In this document: piece after piece, positions 1-8,398 of the stretch
Layout of the letters: every line of letters starts with the position of its first letter
Numbering within the stretch: the stretch's first letter is position 1
Assembly (NCBI GenBank): GCA_002721365.1
Contig: PBKC01000026.1
Location: 1-47,509, forward strand
Source of the DNA: Rhodospirillaceae bacterium
Lineage (GTDB): Bacteria > Pseudomonadota > Alphaproteobacteria > GCA-2721365
Length of the DNA: 47,509 nt
Direction of reading: 5' to 3'
Program-made: the position numbers and the translations under genes
The notes under the pieces: model-generated
Told to the model about the DNA's origin: nothing
Seen by the model: the letters and a program-made list of their open reading frames with translations, nothing else
Database searches by the model: none

Positions 1-609
1 GAAGTCTTTTTTCAGCTCGGCAATCAGCTCCTCGACTTTCAACGTCGAGATGGGATCCAGCGCCGAACAGGGCTCGTCCAGCAGCAACACGTCGGGCTGG
101 ATGGCGATGGATCGTGCAATCACCAGACGTTGCTGCTGACCACCGGACATGCCCAACGCGGATTCATGGAGCCGGTCCTTGACCTCATCCCAGAGCGCCG
201 CACCCTTGAGTGCCCACTCCACCGTCTCATCGAGGACGCGCTTTTTCTTGACGCCGGCCAGACGGAGCCCGTAGGCCACGTTCTCGTAGATCGACTTGGG
301 GAAGGGATTCGGCTTCTGAAACACCATCCCGACCCGGGCGCGAAGCTGCACGACGTCGACATTCCGGTCATAGATGTCACCGTCGTCCAGCGTCACTTCG
401 CCGGCAATGCTGACGTTGGCGATGGTGTCGTTCATACGGTTCAGGCAGCGAAGGAAGGTCGACTTGCCGCATCCCGACGGCCCGATGAGGGCCGTGACCT
501 GACGCTCCAGGATGTCGATTCCGACCTTATAGAGCGCCTGCTTCTCCCCGTAGAAGAGGTCGAGGTCTCGCGCCCGCATCTTGATTGCAGGCTCTTGGAC
601 TTGCGCCAT
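1..609 (-). CDS. pstB: Phosphate ABC transporter ATPase PstB (3' end cut by window edge)
   Basis: Cytoplasmic ATPase that powers the PstSCAB high-affinity phosphate importer. The 203 visible codons carry a Walker A motif (GPSGCGKS, residues 43-50), the ABC signature SGGQQQR (about 155-161) and Walker B with catalytic Glu (LLLDEP, 175-180). PstB proteins are usually about 250-270 residues, so roughly the last 50-60 are missing beyond position 1. The ATG at 609 follows a GGTGGAG ribosome-binding site with good spacing and lies 34 bases after pstA on the same strand, so it is the last visible gene of the pst operon. phoU and phoB would be expected further left, but this cannot be seen. The signature reads MSGGQQQR rather than the more usual LSGGQQQR, a conservative difference. 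Family assignment is very secure. Confidence 0.97.
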   Translation of the reverse strand, partial: MAQVQEPAIKMRARDLDLFYGEKQALYKVGIDILERQVTALIGPSGCGKSTFLRCLNRMNDTIANVSIAGEVTLDDGDIYDRNVDVVQLRARVGMVFQKPNPFPKSIYENVAYGLRLAGVKKKRVLDETVEWALKGAALWDEVKDRLHESALGMSGGQQQRLVIARSIAIQPDVLLLDEPCSALDPISTLKVEELIAELKKDF

Positions 610-643
610 CAAACTAGACTCCACCAAAAGGTTGCGCGTTCCG

Positions 644-1960
644 TTACCAGCGGCGCTCGAGGCGACGCCGCAGATAGACCGCGACCGCGTTCATGAGGAT
701 GAGGAAGGCGAGGAGGACGAGGATCGCCCCGGCGGTCTTCTCTTCGAAGGCCCGTTCGGGAAGGTCCGCCCACAGGAAGATCTGAACCGGCAGCGCAGTG
801 GCCGAGTCGAAGGGGCCGCCCGGAATGTCGCCGACGAAGGCGACCATGCCGATCATCAGCAGCGGGGCGGTTTCGCCGAGTGCCTGCGCCATGCCGATGA
901 TGGTGCCCGTCAGGATGCCGGGCATCGCCAGGGGCAGGACATGGTGCATGACGGCCTGTAGCGGCGACGCGCCGACGCCGAGCGCGGCGTCCCGGATCGA
1001 TGGCGGTACGGCCCTCAGGGCCGCGCGGGTGGCGATGATCATCGTCGGTAGGGTCATCAGCGTCAGGGTGAGGCCGCCGACCACCGGAGCCGAGCGGGGC
1101 ATGCCCAGCGTGTTCAGGAACACGGCCAGACCCAGCAGGCCGAACACGATGGACGGCACCGCGGCAAGGTTGTTGATGTTGACCTCGATCGTGTCGGTCC
1201 ACCGGTTCTTCGGCGCGAACTCCTCCAGATAGACCGCAGTGGCGACGCCGATCGGGAACGACAGAGCCAGTGTCACCAGCAGCATGTAGAACGACCCCAT
1301 CACCGCACCGCCGATGCCGGCGAGAACGGGCGAACGGGAGTCGGGAGAGGTAAAGAACGCCCAGTCGATCCGCCAGTCGAGGTCGCCCGCCTGTTCCAGG
1401 CTTTCGAGCCAGGCGATTTCATTATCCTTGATCGGCCGTTCGGCCTCCGGGAGGTCCGGAGAGATGCTCCCCTTGGCGAAGGCGTCGACCTCGCCGCTCG
1501 CCGACAAGGTAACGTGCTGGGTGGTGCCGATCAGCGAGGGGTTCTCCATGACCATGTCCTGGAGGGTGTATCGGGCACCGTCGCTCACGATCCCGCGCAG
1601 CGTGCGCTTGTCGGCGCGGCCCTCTACCTCCGGGAAGCGGGAATAGAGCGCATGGCTAACCAGGGTCGCGTAGTTGGCCTTCCTTATGACCTCCGGGTCG
1701 CGCGTGCCGTCGGGGTCGAGCACCTCCGGGTCGAAATAGATGTCGAGCGCGACCGTGGTCTCCCAGAAAGCGCTGTAGCCCGTCCCGACGATGCTGGTGA
1801 ACAGCGTGATGATCGCCAGAACGGCGAGGCCGATCGCCGCGATGCCGTAGTACCGGAACCGCTTGTCCGCAGCATGGCGACGACGAAGACGCGCTGCCGA
1901 CTTTGCGTGATCCGTTGGTTTCAGGGTCATGGCCTGGTCCGTCATGCCGATGTCAGTCAT
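644..1960 (-). CDS. pstA: Phosphate ABC transporter permease PstA
   Basis: Inner-membrane permease subunit that pairs with PstC. It has 438 residues, longer than the roughly 300 of the enterobacterial protein. After a basic cytoplasmic start and one membrane helix (about residues 33-55) there is an extra soluble segment of about 150 residues, as in the alphaproteobacterial PstA form with a DUF3333-type N-terminus. The classical permease core follows, with the coupling-loop pattern EAAxxxG-like around [18 protein letters not shown]. The start is placed at the ATG at 1960 because it overlaps the pstC stop codon by eight bases, giving translational coupling. A longer in-frame start at 2065 would run deep into pstC and gives an arginine-rich, shadow-like leader. 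ATGs at 1945 and 1930 are alternatives. Confidence 0.93.
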   Translation of the reverse strand: MTDIGMTDQAMTLKPTDHAKSAARLRRRHAADKRFRYYGIAAIGLAVLAIITLFTSIVGTGYSAFWETTVALDIYFDPEVLDPDGTRDPEVIRKANYATLVSHALYSRFPEVEGRADKRTLRGIVSDGARYTLQDMVMENPSLIGTTQHVTLSASGEVDAFAKGSISPDLPEAERPIKDNEIAWLESLEQAGDLDWRIDWAFFTSPDSRSPVLAGIGGAVMGSFYMLLVTLALSFPIGVATAVYLEEFAPKNRWTDTIEVNINNLAAVPSIVFGLLGLAVFLNTLGMPRSAPVVGGLTLTLMTLPTMIIATRAALRAVPPSIRDAALGVGASPLQAVMHHVLPLAMPGILTGTIIGMAQALGETAPLLMIGMVAFVGDIPGGPFDSATALPVQIFLWADLPERAFEEKTAGAILVLLAFLILMNAVAVYLRRRLERRW

Positions 1961-3329
1961 AGGCTTCCCGATACTTCTTGACGACATAAAGGGCGACCAC
2001 GTTGAGGGCGAGGGTCGCGGCGAAAAGGACCAGGCCGAGCGCGAACGCCGACAGGGTCTTGGCACTGTCGAATTCCTGATCGCCGACCAGCAGGGTGACG
2101 ATCTGGACAGTGACGGTGGTGACCGCTTCGAAGGGGTTGGCGGTCAGGTTAGCCGCTAGGCCGGCAGCCATAACCACGATCATCGTTTCGCCGACGGCCC
2201 TGGACACGGCCAGCAGGACGGCACTGACGATGCCGGGCAGGGCGGCGGGCAGGATGACCTGTCGGATGGTCTCGGCTTTGGTCGCGCCGAGGCCATAGGA
2301 CCCTTCCCGGAGGCTTTGCGGGACCGAGTTGATGACGTCGTCCGACAGTGACGAGACGAATGGGATAATCATGATCCCCATCACCAGACCGGCCGCGAGC
2401 GCGCTTTCCGATGCGACGTCGAGGCCGATCGACTGGCCGATCTGGCGCACCACCGGGGCGACGCTCAACGCCGCGAAGAAGCCGTAGACCACGGTCGGGA
2501 TGCCGGCCAGGATCTCGATGACCGGCTTGAAGACCGTGCGGGTCTTCGGCCCGGCGTATTCCGACATGTAGATCGCCGAAAGCAGCCCGATCGGCACGGC
2601 GACGCACATCGCGATCACGGTGACCAGCATCGTTCCGGCGAGAACCGGGATCATGCCGAAGGCGCCGCTCTGGCCGACCTGGTCCTCGCGGATGGCGGTC
2701 TGCGGGCTCCAGTCCAGGCCGAACAGGAAGTCGAGGACCGGATAGCGGTCGAAGAAGCGCATGGCCTCGAACAGAAGCGACAGAACGATGCCGATCGTCG
2801 TCAGGATCGAGACGGTCGAGGCGATGATCAGGATCCAATCGACCGTCCGCTCGACCTTCACGCGGGCGCGGAGGTCGGGGCGGATGCGCCGGATGCTGTA
2901 GAGCAGGCCGCCACTCGCCAGTCCCAGGACGATGACGAACAGGCTCCAGTTGGCGATCGACTGGAGGCGGCCGTAATGAGCCGCCAGTTCGCGAAGCTCC
3001 GGGGAGTCGGCACTGGCAATGCCGCCAGTGGCGAGGCTGATGACGTTGCGCATGTAGAGATCGATGATCTCCGGCCCTTGGGACAGTACGTCCTGGGGCA
3101 GCTCGGACATCACCATGGTGCGGAGGATCGTCCCATCGAGGGCGCTCCACAGCGCCCAGATGAGGAGGGCGGGAAGCGCGCACCAGAGGGCGACATAGGT
3201 CCCGTAAAAGCTCGGGCGTGAATGCAACTGGCGTGCGTGGCCGCTCACCGACGCCAGGGCTCGGCCCCGCGCCATGTAGAACCCCGACAGAAGCACCACC
3301 GTCAGCAGACCGGCGATCAATAAGGACAT
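1953..3329 (-). CDS. pstC: Phosphate ABC transporter permease PstC
   Basis: Inner-membrane permease partner of PstA in phosphate import. It has 458 residues, again the long alphaproteobacterial form. Residues 1-75 hold a helix and a short second membrane segment, a periplasmic stretch follows, and the second half is the conserved permease domain with five or so hydrophobic helices and the coupling loop SLREGSYGLGATKAETI. The ATG at 3329 is preceded by a short leader that carries a strong stem-loop (separate entry), so pstC expression probably depends on read-through from pstS. The 3' end overlaps pstA. Identification rests on the permease core and the operon context. Confidence 0.95.
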   Translation of the reverse strand: MSLLIAGLLTVVLLSGFYMARGRALASVSGHARQLHSRPSFYGTYVALWCALPALLIWALWSALDGTILRTMVMSELPQDVLSQGPEIIDLYMRNVISLATGGIASADSPELRELAAHYGRLQSIANWSLFVIVLGLASGGLLYSIRRIRPDLRARVKVERTVDWILIIASTVSILTTIGIVLSLLFEAMRFFDRYPVLDFLFGLDWSPQTAIREDQVGQSGAFGMIPVLAGTMLVTVIAMCVAVPIGLLSAIYMSEYAGPKTRTVFKPVIEILAGIPTVVYGFFAALSVAPVVRQIGQSIGLDVASESALAAGLVMGIMIIPFVSSLSDDVINSVPQSLREGSYGLGATKAETIRQVILPAALPGIVSAVLLAVSRAVGETMIVVMAAGLAANLTANPFEAVTTVTVQIVTLLVGDQEFDSAKTLSAFALGLVLFAATLALNVVALYVVKKYREAYD

Positions 3330-3373
3330 GGCTCGGAAGGCCTTAACTGAAAATGACGGAACGAAAACGGACG

Positions 3374-3410
3374 AAAAAGTGTGGGCGGCGGAACCGGTCC
3401 GCCGCCCACA
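3374..3410 (-). terminator. Intrinsic terminator / attenuator between pstS and pstC
   Basis: A perfect 13-base inverted repeat (3380-3392 and 3398-3410) with a five-base loop is followed on the minus strand by ACTTTTTCG. This is a textbook rho-independent terminator just after the pstS stop codon and 45-80 bases before pstC. Partial termination here would make much more periplasmic PstS than membrane PstCAB, a known need of binding-protein transporters. Confidence 0.85.
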
Positions 3411-3419
3411 GGGGTCGCA

Positions 3420-4439
3420 TTACATGGTGAGCGGGATGAGGTTCTCGACGCGCTCCTTGACCTTCGCGCGCTCACTTTCGTCCATCGGGATCAGCCCGTG
3501 GTCGGCGAGGTAACCTTCGTCACCCCAAGCCGCGTCGCTGGTGTACTCGGTCAGGAATTCCTTCATGCCGGGAATGACGCTGACATGGGCGTTCTTGATG
3601 TACACGAACAGCGGGCGCGACACGGAGTAGTCGCCGCTGGCGATCGCCTCGAAGCTCGGGCCGACGCCGTTGACCTTGCTGCCATTGAGCTTGTCGAGGT
3701 TCTCCTCGAGGAAGCTGTAGCCGAAGATGCCGAAGGCGGTCGGGGTGGCGACCAGCTTCTGAACGATCAGGTTGTCGTTCTCACCGGCGTCGATGTAGCC
3801 GCCGTCCTCGCGCAGCGCGAAGGCGACCTGCTTGAAGGCATCCTTGTCCAGCGCCTTGACCTCGGGGAAGCTCTCGGCGCCGTGCTCCATCACCAGCTCG
3901 AGGAAGGCGTCGCGGGTGCCGGAGGTCGGGGGCGGGCCGAGAACCTCGATCTTCTCGTCGGGCAGCGACGGGTCGATCTCGGACCACTTCTGGTAGGGGT
4001 TCGGGACCAGTTCGCCGTTCACGGGGACGGTCTTGGCGAGCGCCAGGAACAGCTGCTCCTTGGTGAACGCCGCCTGCGCCGAGCTCTTGGAGTTGGCGAT
4101 GACGATCCCGTCATAACCGACCTTCATCTCGGTGATGTCGGTCACGCCGTTCTTGGCGCAGGCCTCCATCTCGGACTTCTTGATGGCACGCGAAGCGTTC
4201 GAGAAGTCGGTGGTGTCCACACCCAGGCCGGCGCAGAACAGCTTGAAGCCGCCGCCGGTGCCCGTGCTCTCGACGAGCGGCGTGGGGTAGCCGGTCTGAC
4301 GTCCGAACTCTTCTGCGACCAGAGTGGTGAACGGATAGACGGTCGACGACCCGGCGATGCGAATCTGATCCCGCGCTTCGGCAGACGCGGCGAGCGCCAC
4401 CGTAGCAAGGGACGCAAACATAAGGGTTTTCCTGATCAC
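3420..4439 (-). CDS. pstS: Periplasmic phosphate-binding protein PstS
   Basis: Binds inorganic phosphate in the periplasm and delivers it to PstCAB. It has 339 residues. A signal peptide (about residues 1-22, basic start then hydrophobic, ending in SAEA) is followed by the family hallmark [11 protein letters not shown] near the mature N-terminus, which supplies phosphate-coordinating Ser/Thr. Further conserved blocks are the glycine-rich [12 protein letters not shown], the [10 protein letters not shown] region and the [11 protein letters not shown] loop. It is the first gene after its own predicted PhoB site and is separated from pstC by a terminator, so it should be the most strongly expressed gene of the operon. 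Two-domain, PstS-like proteins are occasionally confused with sulfate-binding proteins, but the phosphate loop and the neighbours settle the substrate. Confidence 0.96.
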   Translation of the reverse strand: MIRKTLMFASLATVALAASAEARDQIRIAGSSTVYPFTTLVAEEFGRQTGYPTPLVESTGTGGGFKLFCAGLGVDTTDFSNASRAIKKSEMEACAKNGVTDITEMKVGYDGIVIANSKSSAQAAFTKEQLFLALAKTVPVNGELVPNPYQKWSEIDPSLPDEKIEVLGPPPTSGTRDAFLELVMEHGAESFPEVKALDKDAFKQVAFALREDGGYIDAGENDNLIVQKLVATPTAFGIFGYSFLEENLDKLNGSKVNGVGPSFEAIASGDYSVSRPLFVYIKNAHVSVIPGMKEFLTEYTSDAAWGDEGYLADHGLIPMDESERAKVKERVENLIPLTM

Positions 4440-4521
4440 GGTTGCGGCTCCTCAGCGTTGTCAACGAACGACCGGGGCGAACGAAGCTCGCCCCGGCGGA
4501 CCACCTCATACGCACGCTCCG

Positions 4522-4550
4522 AGATCACTTTTAGGTCACTTTTATGACGA
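4522..4550 (-). promoter_or_regulatory. Pho-box-like triple direct repeat upstream of pstS
   Basis: Read on the minus strand, three seven-base units (TCGTCAT, GTGACCT, GTGATCT) are separated by two identical AAAA spacers, giving an 11-base period. This is the architecture of PhoB binding sites (CTGTCAT-like units every 11 bases). The site lies 80-110 bases before the pstS start and overlaps the phoR stop codon. PhoB binding is inferred; the unit sequences match the consensus only in part. Confidence 0.6.
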
Positions 4551-5969
4551 CTCTGTTGCAGTGCCCTCGGGCTTGGCGGCAATCGGCAGGAACACCGTGA
4601 AAGTGCTTCCTTTTCCGAGCGCGCTTTCGATGGCGAGCCGGCCGCGATGGCGGTTGAGGACGTGCTTGACGATCGCCAGACCCAGGCCCGTTCCCCCCAG
4701 GCGTCGCGACCGCGCGGTATCGACGCGATAGAAGCGTTCCGTGAGGCGGTCGAGATGTTCGCGGGGGATGCCGTAGCCTTCGTCCCTCACCGCGATGAGA
4801 ACCATGCCGTCTTCTCGGCTGCTCGGGCGAACGTCGATGGTCACCGTGCTGTCCGAATCGCCGTATTTGATCGCGTTGTCGACCAGGTTCTGAAAGACCT
4901 GGAAAAGCTGGTCGCCATCGCCGGGAACGAGGGGCAGGTCGTCCGGTACGAACAGGTCCAGGGTTACCTCTCTCGCGCGTGACGCAGGTCCCATAGCCGC
5001 CCGCACCCGGCCGAGAAGATCCGCCAGATCGACCAGATCGTCCGGTGTATCGTGCTCGTTGAGCTCGATCTCCGATAGCGACAGCAGGTCGGTGACGACC
5101 CGCTTCATGCGCTCGGTCTGTTCCTCCATGATTCTCAGGAAGCGCTCGCGCGTTTCCGAATCCTCTGGCGGGACGCTGCGGAGCGTGTCGATGAAGCCGG
5201 CCAGACTGGTGAGCGGCGTTCTCAGCTCGTGGCTGGCATTGGCCACGAAGTCGGCGCGCATCTGCTCCATGCGTTTCATCGCCGTAAGGTCCTGGATGAC
5301 GATGGCGACGCGGATGTCCGGTGACACTGCCTCGGGCGTCGTCCAGACATGGGCGGTGAGATCGCGCTCGCCGGCGGGCCAGGAGAATTCGACTTGCTGT
5401 GCCGGCGCCCCGGCGTAGACGTCGTCCACTGCGGAGAGAAGCGAGGGGTTCCTTAGAACCGCGGCGATGTCGCGGGACTCCGCGTCCCGATCGAGAATCG
5501 CGCGCGCGGCCCGGTTGGTGCGGAGGACGATTCCATTCCGCCCCAGAAGCAGCAGGGGCACGGGCAGGGTATCGATGACGCCCGAGTCCGCGACGGCGGT
5601 CGCCGTCGCCCGGTGAACCCGGCGTCGCCAGTAGAGATCGAGACGGAGAAAATCGCCGAACCGCCGCCGTGCCTCGGCCGGCAGCTCCAGCAACTGCCGC
5701 GAGTCGTCGTCCTCGGCCTGCCGAAGTGAGTCGACATAGTGGCGGACGGCGCGGAAGCCGAGGAAGTTCGGTCGCACGATCACCGCCGCCACCGCGAGCC
5801 CGATCAGCCAGGCGGCGATCGCGCCGATGAAGGACACGTCGCCATCGATGACCACGAAGATCAGCGCCACCGCCGCCGGAGACGAGGTCGTCACCGCCGC
5901 TTTCGCGAAGGCCCAGGCCGCGGTGCGATCGCGGTGCGATCGCTTTTCGTCGATGGGCGCGCGGCTCAC
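4542..5969 (-). CDS. phoR: Phosphate regulon sensor histidine kinase PhoR
   Basis: Membrane sensor kinase that phosphorylates PhoB when phosphate is scarce, with its signal relayed through PstSCAB/PhoU. The 475 residues show two N-terminal membrane helices within about residues 22-68, a PAS-like region around 130-225, the HisKA box with the phospho-accepting His in NASHELRTPL (about 240), and a HATPase domain with N box (NLVDNAIKYG), G1 (DEGYGIP) and G2 (GGTGLGLAIV). The start is GTG at 5969, since no in-frame ATG precedes the membrane helices. The gene follows maeB by only 21 bases on the same strand and directly precedes pstS, whose operator overlaps its stop codon. The response regulator PhoB is not in the window. 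Confidence 0.92.
   Translation of the reverse strand: MSRAPIDEKRSHRDRTAAWAFAKAAVTTSSPAAVALIFVVIDGDVSFIGAIAAWLIGLAVAAVIVRPNFLGFRAVRHYVDSLRQAEDDDSRQLLELPAEARRRFGDFLRLDLYWRRRVHRATATAVADSGVIDTLPVPLLLLGRNGIVLRTNRAARAILDRDAESRDIAAVLRNPSLLSAVDDVYAGAPAQQVEFSWPAGERDLTAHVWTTPEAVSPDIRVAIVIQDLTAMKRMEQMRADFVANASHELRTPLTSLAGFIDTLRSVPPEDSETRERFLRIMEEQTERMKRVVTDLLSLSEIELNEHDTPDDLVDLADLLGRVRAAMGPASRAREVTLDLFVPDDLPLVPGDGDQLFQVFQNLVDNAIKYGDSDSTVTIDVRPSSREDGMVLIAVRDEGYGIPREHLDRLTERFYRVDTARSRRLGGTGLGLAIVKHVLNRHRGRLAIESALGKGSTFTVFLPIAAKPEGTATESS
5921..5942. repeat. Perfect 11-base tandem duplication in the start of phoR
   Basis: The 11-mer cggtgcgatcg occurs twice head to tail at 5921-5931 and 5932-5942, within codons 10-17 of phoR. 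Eleven is not a multiple of three, so loss or gain of a copy would shift the phoR reading frame. Confidence 0.8.
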
Positions 5970-5990
5970 CCTGGTGAAACGCTCCCGGAC

Positions 5991-8285
5991 TTACTCGGCG
6001 GCGGCTTTGGCGGCCGGACGCGGCGCAGGCTTGATCGCCTCATGGGCGGTCAATGCCGCCAGGCTCACGACCTCGGCGGCTGTCGCCCCCATCGGCATGA
6101 CCTGAGCCGGCTTCTCCATCCCCATCAACAGCGGTCCGACGAGCATGCCGCCACCAAGCTTCTGCAGGAGCTTGGTCGAAATGTGGGCGCTATGTAGCGC
6201 GGGCATGATCAGAACGTTCGCTGGGCCCGAGAGGCGGCAGAACGGATACATCGCCATCAGTTCGGGGTCGAGGGCGACGTCGGCTGCCACTTCGCCGTCA
6301 TATTCGAAGTCCACGTTCATCTTGTCGAGAACTGCCACCGCCTCGCGGACACGGTCCGCCTTCTCCCACGGCGGATTGCCGAAGGTCGAATAGGACAGCA
6401 GGGCGACCCGCGGCTCCTGACCCATCTGCCGCGCCTTCGCCGCCGTCTGGATCGCGATCTGGGCCAGTTCCTCCGGCGAAGGTAGCTCGTGAACGGTGCT
6501 GTCGGCGATGAACACGGTGCGGTTCCGCGCGAACATCATGCTGAGGCCGAAGATCAGTTCGTCGGGCTTCGAGTCGAGCACGCGCGTGATCTGGCGCAGC
6601 GAGACGTAGTAGCTGCGGGTGAGCCCGGTCACCATGGCGTCGGCGTCGCCGCACGCCACCATGCAGGCGGCGAAGACGTTGCGGTCGAGGTTCACCAGAC
6701 GCTGACAGTCGCGATAGAGGAAGCCCTGCCGCTGCAGCCGACCGTACAGGAAGTCGGTGTAGCGGACGTTGTGCTGACTCAGTCGCGCGTTGTGGATCTC
6801 CAGCCCCTCGGCGCCGCGAAGCCCCATGCGCAGCATGGTCTCCTTGATCTCTTCCTCGCGGCCGATCAGCACCGGCGTTCCGAAGCCGTTGGCGGTCCAC
6901 TGCAGCGCTGCCCGGATCACCTTCTCTTCCTCGCCTTCCGCGAACACCATCCGCTTCGGATTGGCGAGAAGCTGATCGTAGATGAGCTGCATGTGGCCTG
7001 CGGTCGGGTCGAGGCGCGAGCGGAGCACCGTGCAGTAGGCGTCCTTATCCGTGATCGGCTTGTGGGCGACGCCCGAATCCATCGCCGCCTTCGCCACCGC
7101 CATCGGGATGGCGGTGATCAGCCGCGGATCGAACGGTTTCGGGATGATGTAGTCCGATCCGTATTGCAGGCGCTGCTGCGAATAGGCGGCGGCGACCTCG
7201 TCGGGCACGTCCTCGCGGGCGAGCTTGGCCAGCGCCTCGGCGGCGGCGATCTTCATCTCGTCGTTGATCTCCGATGCCCGCACGTCGAGCGCGCCGCGGA
7301 AGATGTAGGGGAAGCCGAGGACGTTGTTGATCTGGTTCGGATAGTCCGACCGACCTGTGGCGAAGATCGCGTCGTCGCGGACCTCCCGCGCTTCCTCGGG
7401 CGTGATCTCCGGGTCCGGATTGGCCATGGCGAAGATGATCGGCTTCGCCGCCATCGACCGCACCATGTCGGCGGTCACCGCCCCCTTGGCCGAGACGCCG
7501 CAGAAGACGTCGGCGCCGCGCATCGCCTCTTCCAGCGTGCGCAGGTCGGTCTCCACCGCATGCGCCGACTTCCACTGGTTGATGCCGGCCTCGCGGCCCT
7601 TGTAGACCACGCCGCGGGTGTCGCACATGATCGCGTTCTCGGGCGGCAGGCCCATGCGCTTGAACAGCTCGATGCAGGCGATGCCCGCGGCGCCGGCGCC
7701 GTTGAAGACCACGCGGGTGTCCTCGATCCGCCGCCCGGTGACGTCGAGCGCGTTCAAGAGCCCCGCCGCGGCGATGATCGCCGTGCCGTGCTGGTCGTCG
7801 TGGAAGACCGGGATGTCCATCACCTCGCGCAGGCGCTGCTCGATGATGAAGCATTCGGGCGCGCGGATGTCTTCCAGGTTGATGCCGCCCCAGCTCTTGC
7901 CGAGGAAGCGGACGCAATTCACGAACTCGTCGACGTCGTAGGTATCGACTTCCAGGTCTATGGCGTCGATGTCGGCGAAGCGCTTGAACAGGACCGCCTT
8001 CCCCTCCATGACCGGCTTGGAGGCCAGGGCGCCGAGATTACCGAGGCCAAGCACCGCGCTGCCGTTCGAGATCACGGCGACGATGTTTCCCTTGGCCGTG
8101 TAGTCATAGGCCTTGCCCGGCTCCTTCTCTATCGAAAGGCAGGGGTAGGCGACACCCGGCGAATAGGCGAGTGACAGTTCGCGGGCCGTCGTCAGGGGCT
8201 TGGAGGCCCTGATCTCGATCTTGCCCGGCTTGCCGTCGGCGTGGAAGGCTAGAGCCTCCTCGGCGGTGGCGTGGTACTTCTCCAT
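5991..8285 (-). CDS. maeB: NADP-dependent malic enzyme MaeB with phosphotransacetylase-like C-terminus
   Basis: Oxidative decarboxylation of malate to pyruvate and CO2, feeding gluconeogenesis and NADPH supply in the cytoplasm. At 764 residues it has the classical MaeB size. The first ~430 residues are the malic enzyme part, with the YSPGVAYPC segment, the SNGSAVLGLGNLG block and the nucleotide-binding GAGAAGIACIELF. Residues ~440-760 resemble phosphate acetyltransferase (VFAEGEEEKVIRAA, MVTGLTRSYY). In this family that domain is thought to be regulatory (acetyl-CoA response), not catalytic. An alanine-rich tail ends the protein. The gene is divergent from mutS across a 113-base gap holding both promoters, and it may read through into phoR 21 bases downstream. 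NADP preference is inferred from the fused architecture. Confidence 0.95.
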   Translation of the reverse strand: MEKYHATAEEALAFHADGKPGKIEIRASKPLTTARELSLAYSPGVAYPCLSIEKEPGKAYDYTAKGNIVAVISNGSAVLGLGNLGALASKPVMEGKAVLFKRFADIDAIDLEVDTYDVDEFVNCVRFLGKSWGGINLEDIRAPECFIIEQRLREVMDIPVFHDDQHGTAIIAAAGLLNALDVTGRRIEDTRVVFNGAGAAGIACIELFKRMGLPPENAIMCDTRGVVYKGREAGINQWKSAHAVETDLRTLEEAMRGADVFCGVSAKGAVTADMVRSMAAKPIIFAMANPDPEITPEEAREVRDDAIFATGRSDYPNQINNVLGFPYIFRGALDVRASEINDEMKIAAAEALAKLAREDVPDEVAAAYSQQRLQYGSDYIIPKPFDPRLITAIPMAVAKAAMDSGVAHKPITDKDAYCTVLRSRLDPTAGHMQLIYDQLLANPKRMVFAEGEEEKVIRAALQWTANGFGTPVLIGREEEIKETMLRMGLRGAEGLEIHNARLSQHNVRYTDFLYGRLQRQGFLYRDCQRLVNLDRNVFAACMVACGDADAMVTGLTRSYYVSLRQITRVLDSKPDELIFGLSMMFARNRTVFIADSTVHELPSPEELAQIAIQTAAKARQMGQEPRVALLSYSTFGNPPWEKADRVREAVAVLDKMNVDFEYDGEVAADVALDPELMAMYPFCRLSGPANVLIMPALHSAHISTKLLQKLGGGMLVGPLLMGMEKPAQVMPMGATAAEVVSLAALTAHEAIKPAPRPAAKAAAE

Positions 8286-8398
8286 CTGAGCGTAATCTCC
8301 CCAGCCGATTACGGCATTTTTCTAGTTCGTAAGCGAAGTCTAGAGTCCCCCCAGCGCCGCGTCAAAAGCAACGCCGGGCGTGGAAGCATTGAGTTGGA

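Noticed and set aside
6489..8174. A 561-residue open frame antisense to maeB.
   Set aside because: No domain, no ribosome-binding site and typical shadow composition; maeB is fully convincing.
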